A stretch of 64,000 nt of DNA from Sulfurimonas sp. (GCA_011391635.1 JAABQD010000007.1:25472-89471); one strand, 5' to 3'; numbered from the stretch's first letter, positions 36,791 through 45,488 are shown. Notes: a model not told the origin generated them from the letters alone. A program made the numbers and translations.

Positions 36791-37129
36791 TTATATTGTG
36801 GCATGTGGAAGTGGTGGAGAGATAGCATTATGGAGTGATTTAAAATAATTTTGGAAGTAGTTTTGATTTGGACAGAGCTGGAGAATTTTGCGTGTTTTTT
36901 TTAAAAAATAGCAGTTGCAATGGCAAGGTTTATAAGAAAATTCGAGTGGACAAAGGGTTATGGCTAACTCTTCCTCTTCTTCTAAGGCTTCGAGTTCATC
37001 TGAGTTGAAATGGAGCATGTGAAAATTTTGCACACGAGATGCGTTTGCATGAAGCGTTATCTGGTTTGTTGTAGCGGTAATAGCTCTGAGGGTAAAATAA
37101 TTTTTACCAAAACCTTTAGGAAGACGCAA
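36791..37129 (-). CDS. Hypothetical protein before btuB (TTG start)
   Basis: 112 residues from a TTG at 37129, with AAAGAG upstream and a stop four codons earlier. It holds an acidic patch (ELEALEEEEELAI) and a cysteine/histidine cluster (CPLEFSYKPCHCNCYFLKK). The gap to btuB is 29 bases, so it may be the first gene of the uptake operon and, like the last one, bind metal through cysteines. I do not recognise a family. The gene lacks an ATG start, so the call is moderate. Its last codons contain a word copy (36799). Confidence 0.5.
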   Translation of the reverse strand: MRLPKGFGKNYFTLRAITATTNQITLHANASRVQNFHMLHFNSDELEALEEEEELAITLCPLEFSYKPCHCNCYFLKKTRKILQLCPNQNYFQNYFKSLHNAISPPLPHATI

Positions 37130-37195
37130 AGTGACTCTTTATATTTTTTTGTGATTGTAGCAAAAAATTGTTTGATTCAGAAGAGATGTACCAAC

Positions 37196-37223
37196 AAACA
37201 GCACATTGTAAAATGTACTGTTT
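37196..37223 (-). terminator. Possible hairpin after the repeat-protein gene
   Basis: AAACAGCACATT and AATGTACTGTTT pair with one mismatch around a 4-base loop, 16 bases past the stop of the repeat protein on the minus strand. Only a weak T-rich tail follows. Confidence 0.4.
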
Positions 37224-37238
37224 ATTGAAGAAGCGAAA

Positions 37239-38507
37239 TTAGATTTTGTTGTTTTCGTATTTTGCTTTTAATTTTAAGTAGTCTTTGTAGTCATCAGAGT
37301 TGATGTTTTGAGAAACTGACTTTGTTGAATCATTTGCATTGTTAGAGATAGTTTTTGTACTATCGTTTGCATTGCTTGTAGCAGTTTTTGAGCTATCATT
37401 TGCATTGTTTGATACAGTTTTTGTGCTGTCATTTACATTGTTAGAGATAGTTTTTGTACTGTCATTCGCATTGTTTGTAGCAGTTTTTGTACTGTCATTT
37501 ACATTGTTAGAGATAGTTTTTGTGCTATCGTTTGCATTGTTTGTAGCAGTTTTTGTGCTGTCATTTGCATTGTTAGAGATAGTTTTTGTGCTATCATTAA
37601 TATTGCTAGAAACAGATTTAGTTGAATCATTCGCATTGTTTGACATTGTATTTGTAGAGTCATTCAAGTTAGAAGAGATTGATTTTGTTGAATCATTAAC
37701 ATTGTTAGATGCAGTTTTTGTACTGTCATTTACATTGTTAGAGATAGTTTTTGTTGAATCATTTACATTGTTAGAAATGTTGTTTGTAGAATCATTCAAG
37801 TTAGCTGAGATAGTTTTTGTACTATCATTTACATTGTTAGATGCAGTTTTTGTACTGTCATTTACATTGTTAGAAATTGTTTTTGTTGAATCATTTACAT
37901 TGTTTGACATGTTGTTTGTAGAATCATTCAAGTTAGCTGAAATAGTTTTTGTACTATCATTTACATTGTTAGATGCAGTTTTTGTGCTATCGTTAATGTT
38001 GTTAGAGATAGTTTTTGTACTGTCATTCGCATTGTTAGACATTGTATTCGCAGAGTTATTCATGTTATTAGAAACAGAAATCGTGCTATCTTTAAGATCT
38101 TTTGTAGCCATTGTTGAACTATCTTTAAGATCTCTAGTAGTATTAGAAATTGAATCTTTAGAATCCTCAGCAACTTCAATTGTACTATCTCTTAGATCTC
38201 TACTGATACCAGTTGTAGTATCTGAGCCACTCTTCACAGTTGCGATTTCAGAAGTTTTTAGGTCATCAGAAGCTTTGATTGCTGAATCTTTTGCATCACG
38301 ACTTACACTTGTTACAGTTCGCTCACCACTTTTAGAAACTTCAACACCACCATCAACACCAGATTTTACTGCATCTTTAGCATCTTTACTCATAGAAGTA
38401 ACGCCATCTTTCATGTCTTTAAACATATCACCAAAACTAAAATCTGCTGATAAAGTTGTTGTCATTGCAATCGCTGCAATCGTACTTATAACTAGTTTTT
38501 TCTTCAT
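37239..38507 (-). CDS. Exported 11-residue-repeat (hendecad) protein
   Basis: 422 residues. Signal peptide (KKLVISTIAAIAMTTTLSA), a 130-residue charged Ser/Asp/Lys region with loose 11-residue spacing (KDAKDAVKSG, RDLKDSS), then 23 tandem units of 11 residues at 150-402, consensus NDSTKT-I/A-S-NN-V/A, and a tail ending YKDYLKLKAKYENNKI. Four-unit blocks (44 residues) are themselves repeated three times. Period 11 recalls LEA-type and apolipoprotein hendecads, which form amphipathic or right-handed coiled helices; it is rich in Asn, Ser and Thr, so low hydrophobicity. Function unknown; no interacting gene nearby. The plus strand is also open for 402 codons, a by-product of the repeats. Confidence 0.88.
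   Translation of the reverse strand: MKKKLVISTIAAIAMTTTLSADFSFGDMFKDMKDGVTSMSKDAKDAVKSGVDGGVEVSKSGERTVTSVSRDAKDSAIKASDDLKTSEIATVKSGSDTTTGISRDLRDSTIEVAEDSKDSISNTTRDLKDSSTMATKDLKDSTISVSNNMNNSANTMSNNANDSTKTISNNINDSTKTASNNVNDSTKTISANLNDSTNNMSNNVNDSTKTISNNVNDSTKTASNNVNDSTKTISANLNDSTNNISNNVNDSTKTISNNVNDSTKTASNNVNDSTKSISSNLNDSTNTMSNNANDSTKSVSSNINDSTKTISNNANDSTKTATNNANDSTKTISNNVNDSTKTATNNANDSTKTISNNVNDSTKTVSNNANDSSKTATSNANDSTKTISNNANDSTKSVSQNINSDDYKDYLKLKAKYENNKI
37302..38060 (-). repeat. 23 tandem 33-bp units in the hendecad protein gene
   Basis: Residues 150-402, 11 codons per unit. A 132-bp super-unit of four is repeated nearly unchanged three times, so unequal crossing-over or slippage is likely to change copy number. 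Confidence 0.9.
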
Positions 38508-38681
38508 TTCTTTTCCCTTTTTTTCATTTAAGTTGAGAAAACTATAACCCTTTGAAGCTAAAGATAAACTGAATGCTAATAAAAATTTCTAATAATAGCT
38601 TATTATGTTTTGATATATCACACATCATTTAAATATTAATAAATTTAATTTTATGGCTTACCTATTTGTAAAATTTTTAGG

Positions 38682-38687
38682 TACAAT
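38682..38687 (+). promoter_or_regulatory. Putative -10 box of cytochrome/adaptor operon
   Basis: TACAAT at 38682-38687, 29 bases before the ATG at 38717, with AAAGGA as ribosome-binding site. Confidence 0.4.
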
Positions 38688-38716
38688 GCTTCGAAATTTA
38701 TTAAAGGAATGCATTA

Positions 38717-39127
38717 ATGAAAAAAATTGTTTTGGCTTTTACACTTATGGGAACCCTTCTTATGGCGAATCCATATACTAAAGAAGATAGGATAAAAGAT
38801 ATGCACGAAATGGCGGATGCGATGAACACAATTCAGAGCGGATTTTTTTATAATAATTACGACACTGTAGCAAGTGGGGTTAGTGCACTCTCCATTGCAA
38901 TAGCAAAAGTCAAGCCTCCAACGGAAGAGGAAGAAGATAAAGATATCATGGCACAGTACATGAATCAAAAAGTAAAAATGTCTAACAAAATAGTCAAAAA
39001 CATCAATGAAAAAGCACTCACTATTTTACAAAGATTCAAAAATGGAGACTCAGCTCAAGCAGCCCAAGCATATACAAAAATTTTGGGTCAATGTATGAAA
39101 TGCCACCGCGAGATAAGACATTGGTAA
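38717..39127 (+). CDS. Small exported haem protein with C-terminal CxxCH
   Basis: 136 residues: signal peptide KKIVLAFTLMGTLLMA, helical body with SGFFYNNYDTVASGVSAL, and CMKCHREIRHW at the end, a single c-type haem site. Same architecture and similar motifs (FLYNN/FFYNN, C-terminal RxW) as the protein at 21427-21816, so paralogues. Followed after 13 bases by an HlyD-like adaptor. The two may form a periplasmic unit; the role of a haem protein beside an efflux adaptor is not known to me. Confidence 0.85.
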   Translation: MKKIVLAFTLMGTLLMANPYTKEDRIKDMHEMADAMNTIQSGFFYNNYDTVASGVSALSIAIAKVKPPTEEEEDKDIMAQYMNQKVKMSNKIVKNINEKALTILQRFKNGDSAQAAQAYTKILGQCMKCHREIRHW

Positions 39128-39140
39128 AAAAGGGTTGCGT

Positions 39141-39965
39141 ATGAAATATATACTACTTCTTTTAATCACTCTAAACTCTCTCTTTGGAGCGGAATTAATT
39201 TTGACAGGGACAGTTATCTCGAACAACCAAAAAATGATTCCTGCACGATATATGGGGTATATCAAAAAGATTAATTTTGAAGTTGGTGATATGGTAGAGC
39301 GGGAGGATGTCTTGTACGAGATGGAATCAGCCGAGTTTGACATCCTTGAGAGTCAAGCTGATTTGGCACTCGAACAAGCGAAGCTCATGCTTGAAGTTTA
39401 TCAAAAAAATTTTAATGGTCTCAAAAAAGAGAAAAGAGATTTAGAACGAGATAGAAGCCTCTACTCCAAAGAGAAATTTGGATTTGAGATGGATGATCTC
39501 AAACAAAGCACTGAGAATGCAACTTCTGCAATTGAGTCTGCTCAAGTTTTAGTCAAACAAGCCTCTGAAAAAACAAAACAGTTTGCAACAATTGCAGGAT
39601 ACTTAAAAGTAAAAGCTCCAAATAGTGGTATTTTAGTCGATAAAAAGATTCGTGTAGGCGATATGGTAGCTCCTGGTATGCTTACTATGATTATCGTCGA
39701 TATGGAGCATCTTGAAATAGAAGCAGAAGTTGCCGAATCTGATTTGAAGTATGTCAGACGTAATAAAGTTGTTGATGTCAAGATACCATCGCTTGGATAC
39801 AAAGCTTCTGGGTATATCAAAGCGATTGTCCCAAGTGCAAATCCTATGGCACACACTTTTCAGATTCGTATCCACTTTGAGAAAAAGAATGATATGATTT
39901 TTCCAGGAATGTATGCAAAAATTAACATCGACCTCACAGACGAGTTAGCAAATAAAATTCAATAA
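39141..39965 (+). CDS. HlyD/RND-type periplasmic adaptor, no pump adjacent
   Basis: 274 residues from the ATG at 39141 (AAAGGG six bases ahead; a TTG two codons earlier is less likely). Signal peptide, then half lipoyl (IPARYMGYIKKINFEVGDMV), helical hairpin (about 70-150), second half lipoyl (LKVKAPNSGILVDKKIRVGDMVAPG) and a beta-barrel (VAESDLKYVRRNKVVDVKIPSLGY). It normally links an inner-membrane RND or ABC pump to a TolC channel. The next gene is on the other strand, so the pump must be elsewhere or absent. Confidence 0.87.
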   Translation: MKYILLLLITLNSLFGAELILTGTVISNNQKMIPARYMGYIKKINFEVGDMVEREDVLYEMESAEFDILESQADLALEQAKLMLEVYQKNFNGLKKEKRDLERDRSLYSKEKFGFEMDDLKQSTENATSAIESAQVLVKQASEKTKQFATIAGYLKVKAPNSGILVDKKIRVGDMVAPGMLTMIIVDMEHLEIEAEVAESDLKYVRRNKVVDVKIPSLGYKASGYIKAIVPSANPMAHTFQIRIHFEKKNDMIFPGMYAKINIDLTDELANKIQ

Positions 39966-39973
39966 CCTTTTCT

Positions 39974-40003
39974 AAAGAGGGAAAGCTATTCCTTTCTCTC
40001 TTT
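39974..40003. terminator. Bidirectional hairpin between adaptor and SQR-like genes
   Basis: AAAGAGGGAAAG and CTTTCTCTCTTT pair (one G-T wobble) around a 6-base loop, in the 36-base gap of two convergent genes; it ends at the SQR-like stop. Confidence 0.5.
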
Positions 40004-41186
40004 ACATCCCTGGAATTCTAGGGATTTTTCCAAGTTTAGAGTATCTGCAATAAACTCCCCACCCTTTTTTGAGCCAATGCCCAATAAATGGAAGCGGGAA
40101 CATAAATGCTCTTTTTTCATCTCGATACACAAAAGCCGCACCGTCCCCACTATCCATAACACATAAAATATTGAGATGCTCGTGGTATCCTTTAAAATCA
40201 CTCTGATTTTGTTCTCTCATCTCTATGTTATGTGCTGTGATTTTTGCCATTACTTCAGCAATATGTCCCTGTTTTGCTCTCCACTCATACCCTTCAAGTG
40301 CTGCAGTGTCTCCTATCGCATAGATATTACGCGGCATGTGGGAATCTTCAAATACAACATTACAAAAATCATCTATCTTCACAAAACCAGCCGCATTGGT
40401 TGGTAAATCTGAGTTTTTGATAACCTCATGCCCATCTCCAGCAGGAATAAACATCGTAAAATCAGATTCTAATTTCGTATCATCTTCAAATACAATCGCA
40501 CGCTCTTCAAAATTTATGATTTTTTTGCCATAGTGTGCTTGGATACCTAGTCTGCTAAAGTACATCTCCATCATCTTCAAAGCTTGTGGACCCATTCTCT
40601 TGCCAGGCTCTGCCATAGGTGCAAAAAATGTTAAATCAAAATTGTGTCGGATAGCTTTTTTCTTCAAAAGATGATGTACATTAAAGAGTAGCTCAAATCC
40701 TGGTCCACCACGCACAGCTGAAGTATCATTAGGGTTGCCACCAAAACCAAAGCAGATTTTACCGCTCCCTTTGGCTATGAGTGCATCGAGTTTGTCACGG
40801 ATGAGAAGTGATTGTTCTGGTGCTCCACAAATTGAGAGGGTATTTTCTAGTCCACTATGTTTCATCTTAGATGCACCCATAGCAATGATGAGATAGTCAT
40901 ACTCTGTTAAAACTTCTCCATTGGCAAGTGTCACACAACTCTCTTTAGCACTGATACTAGTAACAGAACTCACAATGAGTTTAAATCCATGTGCCTCTTG
41001 AAGTTGGCTCAAATCTACACACATATCACTAAATTCGCTCTCGCGTGTAGGGATCCAAATAGAGGTAGGATAAATGTAAAAATAGTCTCTCTCACTCACT
41101 AAAGTTACATCATAGTTCAATTTTTTCAAATGTATTGCAGCATCAATCCCTGCAAAACCACCACCCAGAATTAAAACTTTTTTCAT
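40002..41186 (-). CDS. Sulfide:quinone-oxidoreductase-like flavoprotein
   Basis: 394 residues with FAD motif KVLILGGGFAGIDAAIHLKK, the second site YDYLIIAMGAS and the C-terminal IYAIGDTAALEG. YIYPTSIWIPTRE and several cysteines (e.g. in DMCVDL, SICGAPE, ILCVMD) fit the SQR/flavocytochrome c sulfide dehydrogenase group; the two cysteines expected to carry the persulfide could be C120 and the one in ILCVMDSG. It would oxidise sulfide and reduce quinone at the membrane. NDH-2 is the alternative. Sulfur oxidation fits the inferred lifestyle. Confidence 0.78.
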   Translation of the reverse strand: MKKVLILGGGFAGIDAAIHLKKLNYDVTLVSERDYFYIYPTSIWIPTRESEFSDMCVDLSQLQEAHGFKLIVSSVTSISAKESCVTLANGEVLTEYDYLIIAMGASKMKHSGLENTLSICGAPEQSLLIRDKLDALIAKGSGKICFGFGGNPNDTSAVRGGPGFELLFNVHHLLKKKAIRHNFDLTFFAPMAEPGKRMGPQALKMMEMYFSRLGIQAHYGKKIINFEERAIVFEDDTKLESDFTMFIPAGDGHEVIKNSDLPTNAAGFVKIDDFCNVVFEDSHMPRNIYAIGDTAALEGYEWRAKQGHIAEVMAKITAHNIEMREQNQSDFKGYHEHLNILCVMDSGDGAAFVYRDEKRAFMFPLPFIGHWLKKGWGVYCRYSKLGKIPRIPGM

Positions 41187-41259
41187 TATAGCACCTCAAG
41201 TTATATAATTATTTTATTTAAAGTATTATACCAGATAATATAATTCTTGCGAAATTGCG

Positions 41260-42129
41260 TTAAATAATTTTTTTATTGATAAAAAAAACTGCCACCATAC
41301 TTATAATTCCACCTACAACAATATGAAGCTGAAGTGGTTCATCCAAAATCAGCCATGCGATAAAAAGAGCAAAAACTGGTACTAAAAACATAAAAGAGCT
41401 TGTTTTCTCACTCCCTAATTTTCCTGAAGCCATAAAAAATATCGTCGTTGCTACACTTTGCCCCAGCACGGCGAGATAAATCATAGCAACCCAAAATTTT
41501 GTGCCTTGTGAAAAAACACTCAAAACATCCGAAGGCAAAGCATAAAAAAATGTAAATAACGAAGCCACAACCGCAATCAAAAAGCTAAAATGAATAGGAT
41601 GTATATGTTTTTGCGAATGCTGAGACAAAAGTGTCAAAGCTGCCCAAACTATGGCACAGAGTAAAAAGTAGAGGTTTGAGCTATTCCAAAAGAGTGCCAT
41701 ATCATTGAGTTCAAGCATGATTGCCCCACCAAAAAGACCAATCGCTAAACCAAAATATTGAAGATTTGCCAACCTTTTTCTAAAAACAATTGCAACCAAT
41801 AAAAAAGTCATCAAAGGACTGAGTGTCGTGATAATCACACTTCCACTCCCAGCAAAACCATACTTTATACCCATAAACGAAAAAAACATAAAAGCGATAT
41901 TCAGCAGTGAACTTCCTACGACATACTTGAGATTGGCACGACTGAGTTTAAGAGGCATTTTCAAAAAATAGAGTATAGGTAAAAAGGAGAGGCTCATAAT
42001 AAAAAATCTCCAAAATACAATCACATCGACACTCAAATCTTGTGTCAAGATTTTCAAAGCACTCCAACCACCACCCCAAAGGAGCATAGCAAGGATGAGA
42101 AGATAGGTATAATTGCGAGATTGCATCAT
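41260..42129 (-). CDS. EamA/DMT-family transporter
   Basis: 289 residues from an ATG at 42129 overlapping the asnB stop (ATGA). Ten hydrophobic segments in two five-helix halves with LLWGGGWSALK and LGQSVATTIFFMASGKLGSEKTSS. Members export amino acids or metabolites. Coupling to asnB suggests export of an amino acid or its derivative; this is inference. Confidence 0.85.
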   Translation of the reverse strand: MMQSRNYTYLLILAMLLWGGGWSALKILTQDLSVDVIVFWRFFIMSLSFLPILYFLKMPLKLSRANLKYVVGSSLLNIAFMFFSFMGIKYGFAGSGSVIITTLSPLMTFLLVAIVFRKRLANLQYFGLAIGLFGGAIMLELNDMALFWNSSNLYFLLCAIVWAALTLLSQHSQKHIHPIHFSFLIAVVASLFTFFYALPSDVLSVFSQGTKFWVAMIYLAVLGQSVATTIFFMASGKLGSEKTSSFMFLVPVFALFIAWLILDEPLQLHIVVGGIISMVAVFFINKKII

Positions 42130-43931
42130 AACATCCACTTTTTCAGCCAAACAGAGAGGACATAAAGTCCCCAAACATGTTGCTTAAAACTTCCTCTTGA
42201 AGCGGTTGTTATGTACTCGTCCAACTCTTTGGTTTTAAACATTCCCGTCTCTTGATTTACCTCTTTTATAAGGTCGATTTGTTTTGAGTTTATGAGGTAC
42301 TCCATGTAGGGATTTGCAAACCCTTTTTTCTTTCTTTTTAAAATTTTCTCATCGAGTTTATCTTTCATAATCTCTTTGAGAAGTGCTTTGGTTACCCCAT
42401 CTTCATAGCGAAGTTTTGGAGCAATGCTAAAGATTCCACATGCCAACTTATGGTCTAAAAACGGTGTACGAGATTCGATACCGTGTGCCATACTGACGCG
42501 GTCGAGCTTGGTTAAAAAATGCTCTGCTTGAAAGAGATTGAGGTCAATGTAGCTGTACCAAATGCTCTCATCTGAGTGCGTTGAAGCTTCAAATCTATCA
42601 CGGTACGATTTAAGATATTGGAGCGATTCATTGTCGCGTACATTTTTACGCATTAGAGAGTTTTTTTGCAAATCGGTAAATTTATCGCCTGAAGTACGGA
42701 AAAGAAGCGTCTCATCAAAGATGCGTTTGTACCACTCCCACTCACGGTTCATTGAGAAGTTCCCATGAAAATATTTTTTGAGCCAGTTTTTATGTGCGAG
42801 AGTTGAAGCTTTTTCTATGTCAAGGTACTCAAAATATTGGCGATAGCCCAAAAAGAGTTCATCACTTCCCTCTCCACTCAAAACCACTTTATACCCATCT
42901 TTTTTTATCTGCCCAAAAAGTAAGTAAAGCGGAATCGCCGCGGGGTCATTGAGCGGTTCATCGAGCGTGTCCAAAACAGTTCCACATGCCGACATGAAAT
43001 CCTCTTGATTTATTGCAACTTGCATGTTATTGAGACCTAAAAATTCCGCACTTTGCAGGGCATTTTGCCTTTCATCATACTTTGCAAACCCTTCATACCC
43101 GATGGTGTATGTGTGAAGATTTACTCCTCTTTGTTTTGCATAATAATTCAAAGTTGCACTGTCAATCCCGCCTGAGAGGAGCGAAGCCATCGGCACATCG
43201 GCGTTTAATCGGGTGTTTATCGACTCTTCAAGCAAATTTTCCAGCATGTGGATTGCTTCATCTTTATCTGTGATGATGTTTGACGGAGTGTCGAGTAAAT
43301 CAAAATATCTTTTAATTTCCACATGCCCATCTTTGAGCATCAAATATTCTCCACATGCCAACTTTTTGATGCCTTTAAAAAATGTGTGTGGCGGAGTTGG
43401 AGCTAGGAAACTAAGATAACTCATTAAAGCATCTTCATTCAACTCATGTTTATCTAAAAAAGGTGTAAGTCCCTTGATTTCCGAGGCAAAAATAAATTGT
43501 TTACCCTCCATATAAAAAAGAGGTTTTTTGCCCAGCCTATCACGAAAAAGATAGAGTGTTTCACCATCAAGCAGGGCGATAGCGAACATTCCACGAAGAT
43601 GATTTACAAAATCCACACCCCATTTGAGATACGCCGCAATGATGACTTCGCTATCACTTTGTGTTTTAAAATCAAATCCACATGCCAAGATTGCTTTGAG
43701 TTCTTGAAAATTATAAATCTCCCCATTAAAAGAGAGCAAGATTTTCTCATGTTTGAGCGGTTGGTGCGAACGACTTCCTGTATCTAAGATGCTCAATCTC
43801 TGATGTGCAAAAAAAAGATTTTTTCTCTGCTCAATCCCGCAAAAATCCTCTCCTCGGTGTGCCAAAAGTGAAAGTGCGTGTTTGGCTTTTGCTTCGTTGT
43901 ATTCGCCGATAATCCCAAAAATCGCACACAT
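42126..43931 (-). CDS. asnB: Asparagine synthase (glutamine-hydrolysing)
   Basis: 601 residues. Cys2 nucleophile (MCAIFGIIGEYNE), glutaminase motifs LSFNGEIYNFQEL, and synthase P-loop LLSGGIDSATL with EGSDELFLGYRQYFEYLD and SRTPFLDHK. It uses glutamine to amidate aspartate, or another carboxylate in paralogues found in surface-sugar clusters. TAATG coupling to the methyltransferase gene and ATGA to the transporter suggest one unit. Four exact or near word copies lie within (42436, 43351, 43678 and 42982 as CCACATGCCG). Confidence 0.92.
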   Translation of the reverse strand: MCAIFGIIGEYNEAKAKHALSLLAHRGEDFCGIEQRKNLFFAHQRLSILDTGSRSHQPLKHEKILLSFNGEIYNFQELKAILACGFDFKTQSDSEVIIAAYLKWGVDFVNHLRGMFAIALLDGETLYLFRDRLGKKPLFYMEGKQFIFASEIKGLTPFLDKHELNEDALMSYLSFLAPTPPHTFFKGIKKLACGEYLMLKDGHVEIKRYFDLLDTPSNIITDKDEAIHMLENLLEESINTRLNADVPMASLLSGGIDSATLNYYAKQRGVNLHTYTIGYEGFAKYDERQNALQSAEFLGLNNMQVAINQEDFMSACGTVLDTLDEPLNDPAAIPLYLLFGQIKKDGYKVVLSGEGSDELFLGYRQYFEYLDIEKASTLAHKNWLKKYFHGNFSMNREWEWYKRIFDETLLFRTSGDKFTDLQKNSLMRKNVRDNESLQYLKSYRDRFEASTHSDESIWYSYIDLNLFQAEHFLTKLDRVSMAHGIESRTPFLDHKLACGIFSIAPKLRYEDGVTKALLKEIMKDKLDEKILKRKKKGFANPYMEYLINSKQIDLIKEVNQETGMFKTKELDEYITTASRGSFKQHVWGLYVLSVWLKKWML

Positions 43932-44560
43932 TATTTAAAAAATCCCACGGTAATATCATTTTTTATATAGTCGTCCATATAGCGGATTTCTCGCACACCC
44001 AGCTCTTTTGCGATACTTTCTATCTGGCATGTGGAAATATAATTGTAGGTTTGGCTCACATCGTCTCCGTGAAGTATATTAAAGATAAAACCGTTTCCAC
44101 ATGCCAAGAAACAGTTGCGGATAAAAAGGTGCGTCTCGAAAGCACTCAAAATATTCATCGCTCCACTGCAAATATAAAAGTCGGCATGTGGAAGTGGTTC
44201 TTTGCAAATATCAGCTTGAAGTATCTCACATTTTGTTCGCTCTTTTGCGATTTTACACATAATTTCAAGCGAGTCTATGCCGATATATTTTTTACTTTTT
44301 TTCGAGTTTTCTTCCATGTAAGAGTAAAAATCGCCAAAACCGCACCCCGCATCACAAAGTGAAAAATGCTCCAAATTCTCTGGCAACATATCGAGCAAAA
44401 CACCAAAACGCATCGTTTGGTAAAGCTCTGAATTCCACTGAAGCCCCTCTGGTGTGATGCCAAATTTTTTTATCGATGCTTCATAAAAAAGTTTATTGTC
44501 GATTCGTGGCACACTTTGACCTTGAGCAAGAAAATAAAATGTATTATATAATACTTCCAT
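43931..44560 (-). CDS. SAM-dependent methyltransferase
   Basis: 209 residues from the ATG at 44560. SAM motif SLCDAGCGFGDFYSYM, then KYIGIDSLEIM and ILQADICKEPLPHADFYICSGAMNIL. Small-molecule substrate unknown. Its ATG is only 25 bases from the divergent panE ATG, so its promoter must lie in or around the panE coding start. No strong ribosome-binding site is visible. Dense in word copies (44025, 44097, 44182). Confidence 0.82.
   Translation of the reverse strand: MEVLYNTFYFLAQGQSVPRIDNKLFYEASIKKFGITPEGLQWNSELYQTMRFGVLLDMLPENLEHFSLCDAGCGFGDFYSYMEENSKKSKKYIGIDSLEIMCKIAKERTKCEILQADICKEPLPHADFYICSGAMNILSAFETHLFIRNCFLACGNGFIFNILHGDDVSQTYNYISTCQIESIAKELGVREIRYMDDYIKNDITVGFFK
44547..44552 (+). promoter_or_regulatory. 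Putative -10 box of panE inside a 14-bp palindrome
   Basis: TATAAT at 44547-44552 is part of GTATTATATAATAC (44541-44554), a perfect palindrome within the first codons of the methyltransferase gene, 34 bases before the panE ATG. Confidence 0.35.
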
Positions 44561-44585
44561 AGATAATGTGACTTGGAGACAAAAG

Positions 44586-45488
44586 ATGAGAATAGCGGTT
44601 GTTGGTCTTGGCGGAGTTGGTGGATACATTGCGGCACATTTGGCAAAAACTTCTCATGAAGTGGTGGGTTTTGCAAGAGGTGAGCATCTTGAGGCAATTC
44701 AAAAAAATGGTTTGCATATTGTAGAAGAAGATAACGCAGGAGAGATAAACTCTTGGTATGTACAACTCCAAGCAAAAGAGCTTCAAGATGCAGAAGGCTA
44801 TTTTGATATTGTCCTTTTTTGTGTGAAGAGTTACGATTTAAAATCCTCTTATGAAGCGATAAGTCGGCATGTGGATGAGGATACGATTCTCTTTTGTCTC
44901 TCAAATGGTGTCGAGCATGGCGATGAGTTACGAGTGCTGAGTGAATGCAAAGTTTTGGATGGCTGTGTTTACATCCTCTCGCATCTTCAAGAAGCAGGAG
45001 TTATCCGCAAAAAAGGGAGTGTTTTTGCTCTTGTTTTTGGCGGATTGCAAGAGGAGAGCAGAATTTTAAAGACACTATTTGATGAAGCATCGCTTCGTGC
45101 AAAAGTAGAAGAGGATATCAAAACGGCTATTTGGAAAAAGTATATTTTTATCTCCGCTTTTGCGACTGCAACAGCTTTTTATGACAATACAATTGGTTTT
45201 GTTTATGAAAATCATTCGAATGAAGTGAAAACACTTTTATCAGAGATAGCAGAAGTCGCACATGCCAAAGGTGTCAATATTTATGATGAAATTGAAAAGT
45301 CTTTAAACATTGCTAAAAATTTACCCTTTGATGCGGATACTTCTATGCATTTAGATTTTACAAATAAGAGAAGAGATGAGTTAAAAACTTTGAGCGGATA
45401 CATTGTGCGTGAGGCAAAAAGAGAAAATTTAGAAGTTCCTCTTATGCAAATGATGTATAAGGAACTTCTAAAACGGCATGTGGACTAG
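44586..45488 (+). CDS. panE: 2-Dehydropantoate 2-reductase (ketopantoate reductase)
   Basis: 300 residues from the ATG at 44586 (GGAG seven bases upstream; six in-frame codons further up are unlikely). NADP motif MRIAVVGLGGVGGYIAAHLA, ILFCLSNGVEH, WKKYIFISAFATATAF and RRDELKTLSGYIVREA with the catalytic Lys region. It makes pantoate for coenzyme A. The last four bases overlap the convergent neighbour. Word copies of the form CGGCATGTGG at 44864 and 45474. Confidence 0.92.
   Translation: MRIAVVGLGGVGGYIAAHLAKTSHEVVGFARGEHLEAIQKNGLHIVEEDNAGEINSWYVQLQAKELQDAEGYFDIVLFCVKSYDLKSSYEAISRHVDEDTILFCLSNGVEHGDELRVLSECKVLDGCVYILSHLQEAGVIRKKGSVFALVFGGLQEESRILKTLFDEASLRAKVEEDIKTAIWKKYIFISAFATATAFYDNTIGFVYENHSNEVKTLLSEIAEVAHAKGVNIYDEIEKSLNIAKNLPFDADTSMHLDFTNKRRDELKTLSGYIVREAKRENLEVPLMQMMYKELLKRHVD

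Noticed and set aside
36762..37240. Cobalamin riboswitch before btuB
   Set aside because: I looked for the B12-box and core and found nothing convincing; most of the space is an ORF.
37302..38060. CRISPR array
   Set aside because: The repeats are 33 bp, contiguous without spacers, and in frame with a protein.
37339..38547. A 402-codon ORF on the plus strand over the repeat protein
   Set aside because: It is the antisense of a 33-bp repeat with no stops in this frame; composition (Phe/Leu/Val) is a mirror of the repeat and there is no start signal.
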